From the NCBI RefSeq assembly GCF_023243075.1, contig NZ_JALKFZ020000163.1:1-59861 (forward strand): a stretch of 59,861 nucleotides of DNA, in the 5' to 3' direction. The notes under the pieces were generated by a model. It did not search any database and was not told the DNA's origin. It saw nothing but the letters and a program-made list of their open reading frames with translations. The position numbers and the translations under genes were made by a program. Shown here piece by piece: positions 25,557-32,901 of this stretch. Origin of the DNA: Frankia sp. AiPa1. Lineage in GTDB: Bacteria; Actinomycetota; Actinomycetes; Frankiales; Frankiaceae. The first letter of the stretch is position 1; every line of letters starts with the position of its first letter.

Positions 25557-25973
25557 ATGGCTCCCGACCTCGACGTTCGAACTGGCAGGCACTGTGTTTT
25601 CGTCCTGCACGCCCACTTGGTTTTCGTGACGAAATACCGGCACCGTGTGTTCACCGATCGGCACCTGACCCGACTGGAGGAGATCATGCGGGCGGTGTGC
25701 GCCGACTTCGAGGTCGAACTGGTTGAGTTCAACGGCGAAGGCGACCACGTCCACCTCCTCGTCAACTTCCCGCCCAAGGTCGCCTTGTCGAAGCTCGTCA
25801 ACAGCCTCAAAGGCGTGTCGTCCCGCCGGATGCGCCAGGAGTTCCCCGACCTCGCCCGCCACTACTGGCGGGCCAGCCGGCTCTGGTCCGGGTCCTACTT
25901 CGCCGGTTCCGTCGACGGAGCGCCACTGTCAGTCCTCCGCCAGTACATCGACCAGCAGCAACGCCCGATCTAG
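25557..25973 (+). CDS. tnpA: TnpA, IS200/IS605 Y1 HUH transposase
   Basis: This 138-residue transposase cuts and rejoins single-stranded DNA at the element ends. The HUH motif is HVHLL in FNGEGDHVHLLVNFPPK; the catalytic tyrosine is in LRQYIDQQ. The start FVLHAHLVFVTKYRHRVF is a family hallmark. Length is normal. The ATG at 25557 was chosen because the family begins just before this motif; an earlier in-frame start would overlap tnpB. Confidence 0.93.
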   Translation: MAPDLDVRTGRHCVFVLHAHLVFVTKYRHRVFTDRHLTRLEEIMRAVCADFEVELVEFNGEGDHVHLLVNFPPKVALSKLVNSLKGVSSRRMRQEFPDLARHYWRASRLWSGSYFAGSVDGAPLSVLRQYIDQQQRPI

Positions 25974-26019
25974 AACACGCTCAGGCCGCGAGGCGGCCTT
26001 CCCACGCCGGCCTTCACCC

Positions 26020-26035
26020 CCGGCCTGAAGGCCGG
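26020..26035. repeat. IS605 left-end hairpin
   Basis: CCGGCCT and AGGCCGG form perfect 7-bp arms with a 2-nt loop, about 20 bp from the broken sfnG frame. A second GGCCTTC copy lies just inside. It matches the subterminal hairpin expected at the tnpA-side end. Confidence 0.6.
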
Positions 26036-26056
26036 AGCACTGGCCCGCATTTCGGG

Positions 26057-26241
26057 TAGCGGACCTGGCTGAGCGCGTAGTCGAAGCCGTTGTTCTCGGC
26101 GAGAACAGCGAGTTGCCGGTTGTAGTCGTAGCCCCAGTCGGTGCGCTGCTCGATACGGCTGACCACCAGGCCGCCGCTGACATTCGGCACCCAGTAGGCG
26201 AACCTCACCGGCTCGGCGCCGACCTCGGCGTCCTCGGACAT
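26057..26241 (-). pseudogene. sfnG: sfnG 5' fragment (dimethylsulfone monooxygenase), truncated by IS605
   Basis: About 61 codons of SfnG survive. The protein would oxidise dimethylsulfone to methanesulfinate with reduced FMN. The segment RFAYWVPNVSGGLVVSRIEQ followed by RTDWGYDYNRQLAVLAENNGFDYALSQVRY is very close to known SfnG N-termini. After the Tyr the frame runs into the element end and stops at 26014. A GGAGGT site stands 8 bases before the ATG at 26241. The 3' tail survives at 24193-24262, so insertion was accompanied or followed by loss of about 280 codons. The product cannot be active. Confidence 0.85.
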
Positions 26242-26751
26242 TCGCGATAACCTCCATAGAATCAGGTTCCATCGGGCTCGACGGACAGTCCGGCCACGCC
26301 CGCACCGCCTCCGACCGACGCGCGCCGGAAATCGGGGGTGCCAACGCAGCCCGGATGACGACGAATACCCGGGTGACGAGGGACGGCAGGATGACGACGG
26401 AGGCACAGCGGGACGGCGAATGCAGCTGCCGTGGGCGACCCGGACCGCCCCCGAAAGCCGAAAGAAAACCGGATATGGCGGTGACGGACACAGTACGGAT
26501 GATCGCGCGGACCTACATCGCTGGCCGCGATTGGCACCGACGGCCCGAGCGCCGACCTGCCCTCAACCTGGCGGCGCGGGCAGCCCGCGGCGCGGGCACG
26601 CCAACCGGCCGGGCCAGGCCGCCACGAACGGACCCGCCAGTCAGGCAGTCGGACAGACCGTGGCCCCCGCCCGGGGACAACAGCCACGGTGACGCAGGGC
26701 GGTGGCGCCGCCGGCACACATATCGACGGAGGGCCGGCGCTCGGCAATCCC

Positions 26752-26757
26752 TATAAT
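26752..26757 (+). promoter_or_regulatory. -10 element of the LysR gene
   Basis: A perfect TATAAT, rare in this DNA, about 140 bp before the LysR start. The -35 position reads GAGGGC, so an activator or extended recognition would be needed. Transcripts would begin near 26764. Confidence 0.45.
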
Positions 26758-26784
26758 TCCCATCGACATGATGAAGAGTCTCCC

Positions 26785-26853
26785 CCGGTCCGAGCAGCCG
26801 GTCAATCAGGGCTCGGCGAGGGTCCGATAGGGAAACCCTCGCACTCGGACCGG
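26785..26853 (+). promoter_or_regulatory. Nested stem-loop in the LysR leader
   Basis: Outer perfect arms CCGGTCCGAG (26785-26794) and CTCGGACCGG (26844-26853) enclose inner perfect arms GCGAGGGT (26816-26823) and ACCCTCGC (26835-26842). It lies between the TATAAT and the start codon. It may be an mRNA structure or a set of protein-binding half sites. Confidence 0.5.
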
Positions 26854-26894
26854 ATCCGGCCCGCGGGCAGGGATGGTCCGACAGGGTGGGTGTC

Positions 26895-27818
26895 GTGCGG
26901 ATCGAGCAGCTTGAGTGCCTCGCGGCCATCGTCCGGCTCGGGTCTATGCGGGCGGCGAGCGAGTCGCTGCACATGTCGCAGCCGGCACTGTCCGAGACCA
27001 TCCGTAACCTGGAACGTGAGCTCGGGCTGACCCTGCTCGACCGCCGTCGCACCGGTGCGACGATCAGCGCGACCGGCGCCGAGCTGCTGCCACACATCAC
27101 GGAGGTGCTCGAGGCCGTCGACCGCCTGCGCGCCGCCGCCGACGACCAGCACCGCTCCAGCCAGATGGTCCGCGTCGGCACGGTGAACGCCGCCACCGTC
27201 CCGCTGCTCGCTCCCGCCCTGCGCGAGTTCCGCGCGGCCCAGCCGAACACGCAGGTCGAGGTCGTCAACACCCAGCAGGCCGACATCCACCGCCAGCTCC
27301 TGGACGGTGGCCTGGATCTGGGTCTGGTCAACCTGATGGAGGGCGATGACGTCGCCCCGGACCTGGAGACCGTCGAGCTGGTCCGCGGCGCCGCGGTGCT
27401 GTGCTGCCGCGCCGACAGCCCGCTCGCCGCCCGGGACAGCATCCGCCCGCGGGACCTGCTCACCGAGCCGTTCATCGCGATGCGCGCCGGCTACGTGATG
27501 CACCGCTACGTCCATCGGCTGCTGCGCGACGCGAACCCGGCACTGTCCTACTCGACCGACGGAGCCGAGATGGGCAAGCTGATGGTCGCCCAGGGCCTCG
27601 GCGTGACCGTGTTCCCCGACTACAGCGTCGTCGGCGACCCCCTGGAGCAGTGCGGGCTGATCACCTACCGACCGCTCGAGTCGGATGACGCCACCGTTCT
27701 GCTCGTCCTGCAGCGCCGCCGCACCCGCCGCCTGCCCGTCGCCGTCCGCCGCCTGGAGCAGATCCTCATCACCCTGGCCGCCGACTACCGCACCCGCCGT
27801 TCCCGTCAGGCCGGCTGA
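26895..27818 (+). CDS. LysR family transcriptional regulator
   Basis: This 307-residue activator or repressor has an N-terminal winged helix (RIEQLECLAAIVRLGSMRAASESLHMSQPALSETIRNLERELG) and a C-terminal effector-binding domain with VRVGTVNAATVPLLAPALREF. The GTG at 26895 gives the usual LysR start; a GTG nine bases earlier is possible. It is divergent from the broken sfnG and next to the sulfur genes, so it may be the CysB/SfnR-like controller of this sulfur regulon, sensing sulfate or a pathway intermediate. That role is inferred from position only. Confidence 0.85.
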   Translation: MRIEQLECLAAIVRLGSMRAASESLHMSQPALSETIRNLERELGLTLLDRRRTGATISATGAELLPHITEVLEAVDRLRAAADDQHRSSQMVRVGTVNAATVPLLAPALREFRAAQPNTQVEVVNTQQADIHRQLLDGGLDLGLVNLMEGDDVAPDLETVELVRGAAVLCCRADSPLAARDSIRPRDLLTEPFIAMRAGYVMHRYVHRLLRDANPALSYSTDGAEMGKLMVAQGLGVTVFPDYSVVGDPLEQCGLITYRPLESDDATVLLVLQRRRTRRLPVAVRRLEQILITLAADYRTRRSRQAG

Positions 27819-28306
27819 CGCCCACCGTCCGAGACGGTCGACGTACCGCGGTAGTGCGCCGGTCGGCCACGGGTCCTACGTTTCGGACGCGGTTCCGGTG
27901 GGGCGACGAGGCGGGGGCCGATGCGTTCCATCGCGAGGACGAACTCCATCGGCGGGCTGCCAGGCAGAGTGAGCTCGCAGATGAGATCGTCGGCGCCGAG
28001 GCGAAGGCGCTGGATCGTGGTGATCGGGCGCCCCGCGATCCGGGCCTGGTACGGAAGCGTCCACACGCCGATGCTGTCGATCACGCCCGTGTAGCGCAGA
28101 TCGTCGATGAATCCGAACGCGGCGGTGAGCATCAGCCGCATCGACGCCCGGCCGCGGAAGCGGTATCGGCCGACGTTCGGCGGCACCACCCGCACCTCGT
28201 CGGCCAGGCAGGCAGCGGCGGCGACGGCGTCGCGATCCTCGGTCGCGGCCTGCCACGCCGTGATCATGTCACGAGCGGCAGCCTGGGACCGGCCACCGCC
28301 GCTCAC
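27806..28306 (-). CDS. SnoaL-like (NTF2-fold) protein
   Basis: A 166-residue protein with an NTF2-like cone fold: AARDMITAWQAATEDRDAVAAAACLADEVRVVPP is the typical helical start, followed by RYRFRGRASMRLML and strand-rich sequence. Such proteins are small isomerases, hydrolases or ligand binders; the reaction cannot be told. The GTG at 28306 overlaps the stop of the upstream M24 gene as GTGA, so the two are translationally coupled. Its 3' end overlaps that of the convergent LysR gene by 13 bp. Confidence 0.7.
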   Translation of the reverse strand: MSGGGRSQAAARDMITAWQAATEDRDAVAAAACLADEVRVVPPNVGRYRFRGRASMRLMLTAAFGFIDDLRYTGVIDSIGVWTLPYQARIAGRPITTIQRLRLGADDLICELTLPGSPPMEFVLAMERIGPRLVAPPEPRPKRRTRGRPAHYRGTSTVSDGGRQPA

Positions 28307-29037
28307 GGCGGACCGCTCGGTGGGACGGCGCGGCCGGACATCTGGCGCGGGCCGAGGTCGAGGAGTTGTTCGATGAAACCGCCGATGCGGCGGGGGATGT
28401 CGACGAGGTGGATCTCGAGGATCCAGTGGCAGCGGCGGCCGTCGTGGTCGAGGCGGCGCATGGGCTGGTCGCTGCCCGGCGTCACGTAGTACTCGACCTT
28501 GTTGCCGGGGATGCGGGCGTGCGGGAACTCGCCGACCAGATGGCCGGCGATCGGGCCGCCGAACGTCCAGCCGGCCGCCTCGGCCAGCCGCCCGGCCTCG
28601 GCGAACAGCTCGGCGCCGGTGACATCGGGATGGGCGTCGAAGTAGGCGCGTCCGGCGTCGAAGAGGCGGGGCAGGTCGGCGAGCAGGCGGTGCTTCACCG
28701 GGTCGTCACCCAGAACGAACGTGCGGCCGAAGTCGGCCTCCCAGTTCTCGAAGACCGGGCCGAAGTCGAGGAAGACAATGTCGTCCTCGACGATCGTGCG
28801 GTCGGGCGGGTTGTCGGCGTAGGGATGCAGGGTGTTGGGCCCGGCGCGGACGATCCGCTTGTGCCAGTGCCGCTCGACGCCGAACATGTCCGCCGCAAGG
28901 TCCCGGATCAGATCGCTGACCTGGCGTTCGGTGCGTCCCGGGGCGACCAGCGCGCGGGCGCCGACCTCATCGAACAGCGCCTGCGCCCGCTCCTGCGCGT
29001 CCAGCAGGCGGGCAACCCGGTCAGCTTCGGACTCCAC
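28303..29037 (-). CDS. M24-family metallopeptidase-like protein
   Basis: A 244-residue protein of the creatinase/aminopeptidase P fold. Metal-ligand positions are visible: Asp in FLDFGPVFENW and in EADFGRTFVLGDD, His in AGHLVGEFPHARIPG, Glu in WILEIHLVD and a final Glu in GGFIEQLLD. It therefore looks catalytically complete and probably cleaves a peptide or hydrolyses a small amide. It has only the catalytic domain. The GTG at 29037 is a reasonable start, though its ribosome site is weak and the frame continues upstream. It is coupled to the SnoaL-like gene. Confidence 0.78.
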   Translation of the reverse strand: MESEADRVARLLDAQERAQALFDEVGARALVAPGRTERQVSDLIRDLAADMFGVERHWHKRIVRAGPNTLHPYADNPPDRTIVEDDIVFLDFGPVFENWEADFGRTFVLGDDPVKHRLLADLPRLFDAGRAYFDAHPDVTGAELFAEAGRLAEAAGWTFGGPIAGHLVGEFPHARIPGNKVEYYVTPGSDQPMRRLDHDGRRCHWILEIHLVDIPRRIGGFIEQLLDLGPRQMSGRAVPPSGPP

Positions 29038-29178
29038 AGTGACCCATCGTAGGTGGCCCGCCGTCGGCAGACGTCCGAGCAGCCGCGAGAATGACCACGA
29101 CCTGCGCCGACCGAGTGTCCGGCTCGGATGGCACCACATCCGAGCCGGGTGGGAGCAGCAGAAGGGACGCCGCGCCGG

Positions 29179-30375
29179 ATGGACGCCTCGACCAGCTTCG
29201 ACCACGCCGCCCGCACGGACCAGGCGGAGGAGGACGCACTCGTCGCCGCCGCGCGGGCGGGTGACGCCGAGGCGTTCCGGCGGCTGGTCACGCCATCGCA
29301 GCCGCGGCTGCGGGCGCACTGCTACCGGATGCTCGGCTCGCTGTTCGACGCCGAGGACGCGTTGCAGGACACCCTGGTCAAGGCCTGGCAGGGCCTCGAC
29401 GGGTTCGACGGTCGGGCTCGGATCGGCACCTGGCTGCACCGGATCGCGACGACGACCTGCCTGAACGCCCTGCGCAGCCGGTCACGCCGCGCGCTGCCCG
29501 TCGACACCGGTTTCCGGGCGTCCGGGCCGTCGGACGCCGCCGGCACGCCGATCGCCGAGTCGGCGTGGCTCGAGCCGTTCCCCGACTCGGCGCTGGGGCT
29601 GGGGCTGGGCCACGGCGGCGTCGGTCCGAACGCCGAGCCGGACCCACAGGACACCTACGAGCTGCGCGAAAGCGTGGAGTTGGCGCTGGTCGCGGCCTGG
29701 CAGCACCTGCCGGCCAACCAGCGGGCGGCGCTCATCCTCACCGACGTGCTCGGCTACCCGGCACGGGACGCGGCGTCCCTGCTCGAGACGACGACCGGCG
29801 CGCTCAACAGCGCCCTGCAGCGGGCCCGAGCGCTCGTCGCCGAGAAGGTGCCAGCGCAGTCGCAGCAGGCCACGCGGCGCCAGATCGGCGACGCGACGAT
29901 CGGCGCGGCCGTCGAACGCTTCCGCACGGCGATGGACGCCGCCGACGTCGACGCCGTCATCGACCTGCTACGGGCAGACGCCACCTGGTCGATGCCGCCG
30001 CAGCCGGCGTGGTTCCGCGGGCACGCGGCGATCGCCACCTTCCTCGCCGCCAACCCGTTCCACTACTTCCGCTGGCGCAGCCTGCTGACCTGGGCGAACG
30101 GCCAGCCGGCGCTGGCCGCCTACTCGGTACTCGCCACCGAGCCACCGGGCACCCCCTACCTCCCCCACGCCATCAACGTGCTCACCTTCGACACCGGCGG
30201 CGGGTCCGCGGGCACCAGGACCGGGGGTGACGGGCCCGGCGACGGCGGCCGGATCATCGAGGTCACGACCTTCCTCGACGTCACCCGCCGCGGCGTCACC
30301 GGCCCGGACTTCCGCGCCTTCACCGCCACCGGCCTGTTCACCCGCTTCGGCCTCCCTGCCTCCCTCCCGGACTGA
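29179..30375 (+). CDS. ECF RNA polymerase sigma factor with C-terminal SnoaL-like domain
   Basis: This 398-residue sigma-70 factor has region 2 (ALVAAARAGDAEAFRRLV ... YRMLGSLFDAEDALQDTLVKAWQGLDGFDG), region 4 (LPANQRAALILTDVLGYPARDAASLLETTTGALNSALQRAR) and a fused NTF2-like domain (about 250-398) with FRTAMDAADVDAVIDLLRADATWSMPP. Sigma factors with this fused domain usually have no anti-sigma gene and are controlled through it. A variable Gly/Pro-rich loop separates regions 2 and 4. The ATG at 29179 was chosen to begin near the family start. No anti-sigma gene is adjacent. Confidence 0.88.
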   Translation: MDASTSFDHAARTDQAEEDALVAAARAGDAEAFRRLVTPSQPRLRAHCYRMLGSLFDAEDALQDTLVKAWQGLDGFDGRARIGTWLHRIATTTCLNALRSRSRRALPVDTGFRASGPSDAAGTPIAESAWLEPFPDSALGLGLGHGGVGPNAEPDPQDTYELRESVELALVAAWQHLPANQRAALILTDVLGYPARDAASLLETTTGALNSALQRARALVAEKVPAQSQQATRRQIGDATIGAAVERFRTAMDAADVDAVIDLLRADATWSMPPQPAWFRGHAAIATFLAANPFHYFRWRSLLTWANGQPALAAYSVLATEPPGTPYLPHAINVLTFDTGGGSAGTRTGGDGPGDGGRIIEVTTFLDVTRRGVTGPDFRAFTATGLFTRFGLPASLPD

Positions 30376-30378
30376 CCC

Positions 30379-32271
30379 TCAGACCCGATCCGTGACATCC
30401 GGCAGCCGCTCCCCCACACCGCCGCCCACCGGACGGCGAGCCTTCGCCGGGACGCGGCCGAGGACGGCGCCGGCGCCAGGGGCGGGGGCGGGCTGGGTTG
30501 GTTCTTGTTGGTCGGGCTTGGTGGGGTGGATGGGGCGGGGCGGGGTGGCGCCGCGTAGAAGGGAAGACATGCCGGCCAGGGCGCCGAGGGCGGCGGCGAC
30601 GCCGAAGACGATCAGTAGGCCGTGGTGGAACGGGCCGGCCAGTAGCTGGGGGAAGAAGGCGTGGCCACTCACGGTCGCCTGGTGGGCGGCCGGCACCGCG
30701 GACAGGCCGCCGTCATCGGCCAGCAGGTGCTCGACCGGGTTCACCCCGAGCACGGTCGCGAACAGCGAGGCCACCGGCGGCAGCGAGCTCGCGTGATGCG
30801 CCACGGACGCCGAGACTCCCTGGTCGCGCAGCCCGTCATACAGCGAGCTCGGCAGGGTCGCCGCGAGGCCCGCGATCATCAGCGAGAAGAACACGCCGAT
30901 GGACAGCGCGGTGCCCGAGTTCTGGAACGTCGCCCGCATCCCGGAGGCCGCACCGCGCTGCTCGGCCGGCACCGAGCCCATGATCGCGGACGAGTTCGGC
31001 GCGGAGAACATCCCGGCGCCGATCCCGTTCGCCGCGATGAGCAGCGCGAACGTCCAGTAGGAGAAGCTGACCGGCAGCAGCATCAGGCCGAGGAAACTCG
31101 CCGAGAACACCGCCATCCCGGACGTGGCGATGCCCCGGGCGCCGAACCGGTCGGACAGGTAGCCCGCGAGCGGCCCGGCCAGCAGGACGCCGACGGTCAG
31201 CGGCAGCAGATAGATGCCCGCCCACAGCGGCGTGTCGTCGTAGTCGTATCCGTGCAGGGGCAGCCAGATCCCCTGCAACCACATGATCATCATGAACTGC
31301 AGGCCGCCGCGGGCGATCGCCACTGCCAGGCCCGCGAGGTTACCGGTGGTGAACGCCCGGGAGCGGAACAGCCCGAGCTGGAACATCGGGTCGGGATGCC
31401 GGCGTTCGATGCCGACGAACGCCGCCAGCAGCGCCAGTCCCCCGCCGAGCAGGGCGAGGACCGCCGGGTTCGTCCATCCCATGGCGTGCCCGTGGTAAGG
31501 CTGCAGGCCGAGGGTGACGGCGATGAGCACCGCGGACAGACCCACCGCGAACGTGATGTTGCCCCACCAGTCGATGCGCGGACGGATCGTGCGCCGTGGC
31601 GGCGCGGTCTCCTTGAGCCGCAGGTATGCCCAGAGCGTTCCGAACACGCCGACCGGAACGTTGACCCAGAACACCGCCCGCCAGTCCAGCACCGCGAGCA
31701 GACCGCCGGCGACCAGGCCGACGAACTGCCCGGCGAGCGCCGCCACCTGGTTCACCCCGAGCGCGAAGCCACGCTGCTCGGCCGGGAACGCGTCGGTGAG
31801 GATCGCCGCCGAGTTCGCCGTCAACATCGAGCCGCCGACCGCCTGGAGCAGCCGCCAGCCGATCAGCCATAACGCCCCGTGACCACCGCCGAACGGATCG
31901 AACGACAGCAGGATGGATGCCGCGGTGAACACCGCGAACCCCAGGTTGTAGATCCGCACCCGGCCGAACAGGTCCCCGAGCCGGCCGAGCGCCACGACCA
32001 GCACCGCCTGGACCAGGCGATACCCCATGATCATCCACAGTAGGTAGCCGACGTTACCCGGGGCCAGTGGGTCCAGGTGGATGCCGCGGAAGATCGGTGG
32101 CAGCGCGATGAGGACGATCGACCCGTCCAGCGCCGACATGAACACCGCCGCCGTGGTGTTCGACAGCGCCACCCACCGGTAGCGACTGTCGGTAGCGGCC
32201 GGTCCGCGGGATCCGCGCCCCCTGCCGGGACGACCGGGGCCTCGTTCCGCCGCCCGGGCGCTGGCCGCCAT
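30379..32271 (-). CDS. DHA2-family MFS exporter coupled to a MarR gene
   Basis: This 630-residue exporter has about 14 TM helices. TM1 contains the motif MSALDGSIVLIALPPIFRG; motif A GRLGDLFGRVRIYNLG and motif C-like GLVAGGLLAVLDWRAVFWVNVPVG follow. N- and C-terminal tails are Gly/Arg- and Pro-rich. Its ATG shares one base with the stop of the upstream MarR gene (TGATG), so the regulator and transporter are made from one message. The operator at 32815-32842 would then control both. The substrate is unknown. Only 3 bp separate it from the convergent sigma factor gene. Confidence 0.87.
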   Translation of the reverse strand: MAASARAAERGPGRPGRGRGSRGPAATDSRYRWVALSNTTAAVFMSALDGSIVLIALPPIFRGIHLDPLAPGNVGYLLWMIMGYRLVQAVLVVALGRLGDLFGRVRIYNLGFAVFTAASILLSFDPFGGGHGALWLIGWRLLQAVGGSMLTANSAAILTDAFPAEQRGFALGVNQVAALAGQFVGLVAGGLLAVLDWRAVFWVNVPVGVFGTLWAYLRLKETAPPRRTIRPRIDWWGNITFAVGLSAVLIAVTLGLQPYHGHAMGWTNPAVLALLGGGLALLAAFVGIERRHPDPMFQLGLFRSRAFTTGNLAGLAVAIARGGLQFMMIMWLQGIWLPLHGYDYDDTPLWAGIYLLPLTVGVLLAGPLAGYLSDRFGARGIATSGMAVFSASFLGLMLLPVSFSYWTFALLIAANGIGAGMFSAPNSSAIMGSVPAEQRGAASGMRATFQNSGTALSIGVFFSLMIAGLAATLPSSLYDGLRDQGVSASVAHHASSLPPVASLFATVLGVNPVEHLLADDGGLSAVPAAHQATVSGHAFFPQLLAGPFHHGLLIVFGVAAALGALAGMSSLLRGATPPRPIHPTKPDQQEPTQPAPAPGAGAVLGRVPAKARRPVGGGVGERLPDVTDRV

Positions 32272-32810
32272 CAGAGCTTCTCCGCGAGCCTGGTGAGCAG
32301 CGGCACGGCGGCGGCAAGCCGCTCGAGTTCGGCCGAGGTGAACCCCGCCAGCACGTCGGCGATGAGGTCGGTGCGCGCGTCCCGCCGGCTGTTCAGCGCC
32401 GCGAGCCCCGCCTCGGTCGCCGAGAGGATCACCTGCCGGCCGTCGGAGGGATCCCGGCGCCGTTCGAGGTAACCGCGGGCCTCCAGGCTGCCCAGGGTGG
32501 CACCCATCGCCTGCGGGCTGATCTGCTCCTGGCGGGCCAGCGCCGCCGAGGTCGCCGGGCCGCCGCGGTCGAGCCGGGCCAGCGCCGCCGACTCGGGAAT
32601 CGTCAGCCCGCCCGTCGGCGACACCTGCCGAATCCGCCGGATCAGTATCCCCACGCTCAGGCGTAGCGCCAGAGCCAGCCGCCGGACGTCGGCCACCTCG
32701 GCTGTCTCAGCCGTCTCGGCCGCAGCTGCCGTGCTGGCCACATGAGGTGGATCTGCCGTCTCGGCCGCGGCTGCCACGCCAGCCGTCGCTTGCGCATCTC
32801 CCGAGAACAT
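32271..32810 (-). CDS. MarR family transcriptional regulator
   Basis: A 179-residue regulator. An Ala/Thr/Glu repeat tail of about 40 residues precedes the winged helix with LTIPESAALARLDRGGPATSAALARQEQISPQAMGATLGSLEARGYLERRRDPSDGRQVILSATEAG. The ATG at 32810 lies six bases after a -10 element, with no ribosome site, so the message is probably leaderless. It heads an operon with the MFS exporter and should bind the 28-bp palindrome upstream of itself. Confidence 0.87.
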   Translation of the reverse strand: MFSGDAQATAGVAAAAETADPPHVASTAAAAETAETAEVADVRRLALALRLSVGILIRRIRQVSPTGGLTIPESAALARLDRGGPATSAALARQEQISPQAMGATLGSLEARGYLERRRDPSDGRQVILSATEAGLAALNSRRDARTDLIADVLAGFTSAELERLAAAVPLLTRLAEKL

Positions 32811-32814
32811 ATCT

Positions 32815-32845
32815 TCAGCCTAGGTTGATAAACCTAGGCTGACAA
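32815..32845 (-). promoter_or_regulatory. Leaderless promoter overlapped by a perfect 28-bp palindrome
   Basis: Read on the minus strand: -35 TTGTCA (32845-32840), 17-bp spacer, -10 TAGGCT (32822-32817), six bases, then the MarR ATG. The palindrome TCAGCCTAGGTT-GATA-AACCTAGGCTGA (32815-32842, 12-bp perfect arms) covers the -10, the spacer and part of the -35, so a bound dimer would exclude RNA polymerase. A small palindrome GACAACTTGTC follows at 32841-32851. Confidence 0.75.
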
Positions 32846-32901
32846 CTTGTCGGCAACGGACGGCGACGGGAGGCGGAGGACAGCGGACGGCAGGAGGTCG
32901 A

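Larger units (their letters stand above)
24263..26056. mobile_element. IS200/IS605-family insertion sequence (tnpA and tnpB divergent)
   Basis: A single-strand-transposing element of about 1.79 kb. It carries a Y1 transposase gene (tnpA, plus strand) and an RNA-guided nuclease gene (tnpB, minus strand), arranged divergently as in IS605. There are no terminal inverted repeats. Instead each end has a subterminal hairpin: 24274-24293 at the tnpB side, next to the usual GGATGTCAA end (read on the minus strand), and 26020-26035 at the tnpA side. The outer limits are set from the broken sfnG frame on both sides and may be off by a few bases. Confidence 0.85.
26242..26894. other. 653-bp region between sfnG and the LysR gene
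   Basis: No gene was recognised. It holds the divergent promoters: a perfect TATAAT at 26752-26757 pointing to the LysR gene (no good -35), the strong sfnG ribosome site, and a nested stem-loop at 26785-26853. Operators for the LysR protein would be expected here. Confidence 0.4.

Noticed and set aside
22761..25862. A continuous 1033-codon minus-strand open frame
   Set aside because: Only the part from 24044 down is a real gene; the rest is antisense or out-of-frame sequence across the IS element, with Arg/Gly/Pro-rich composition and no motif.
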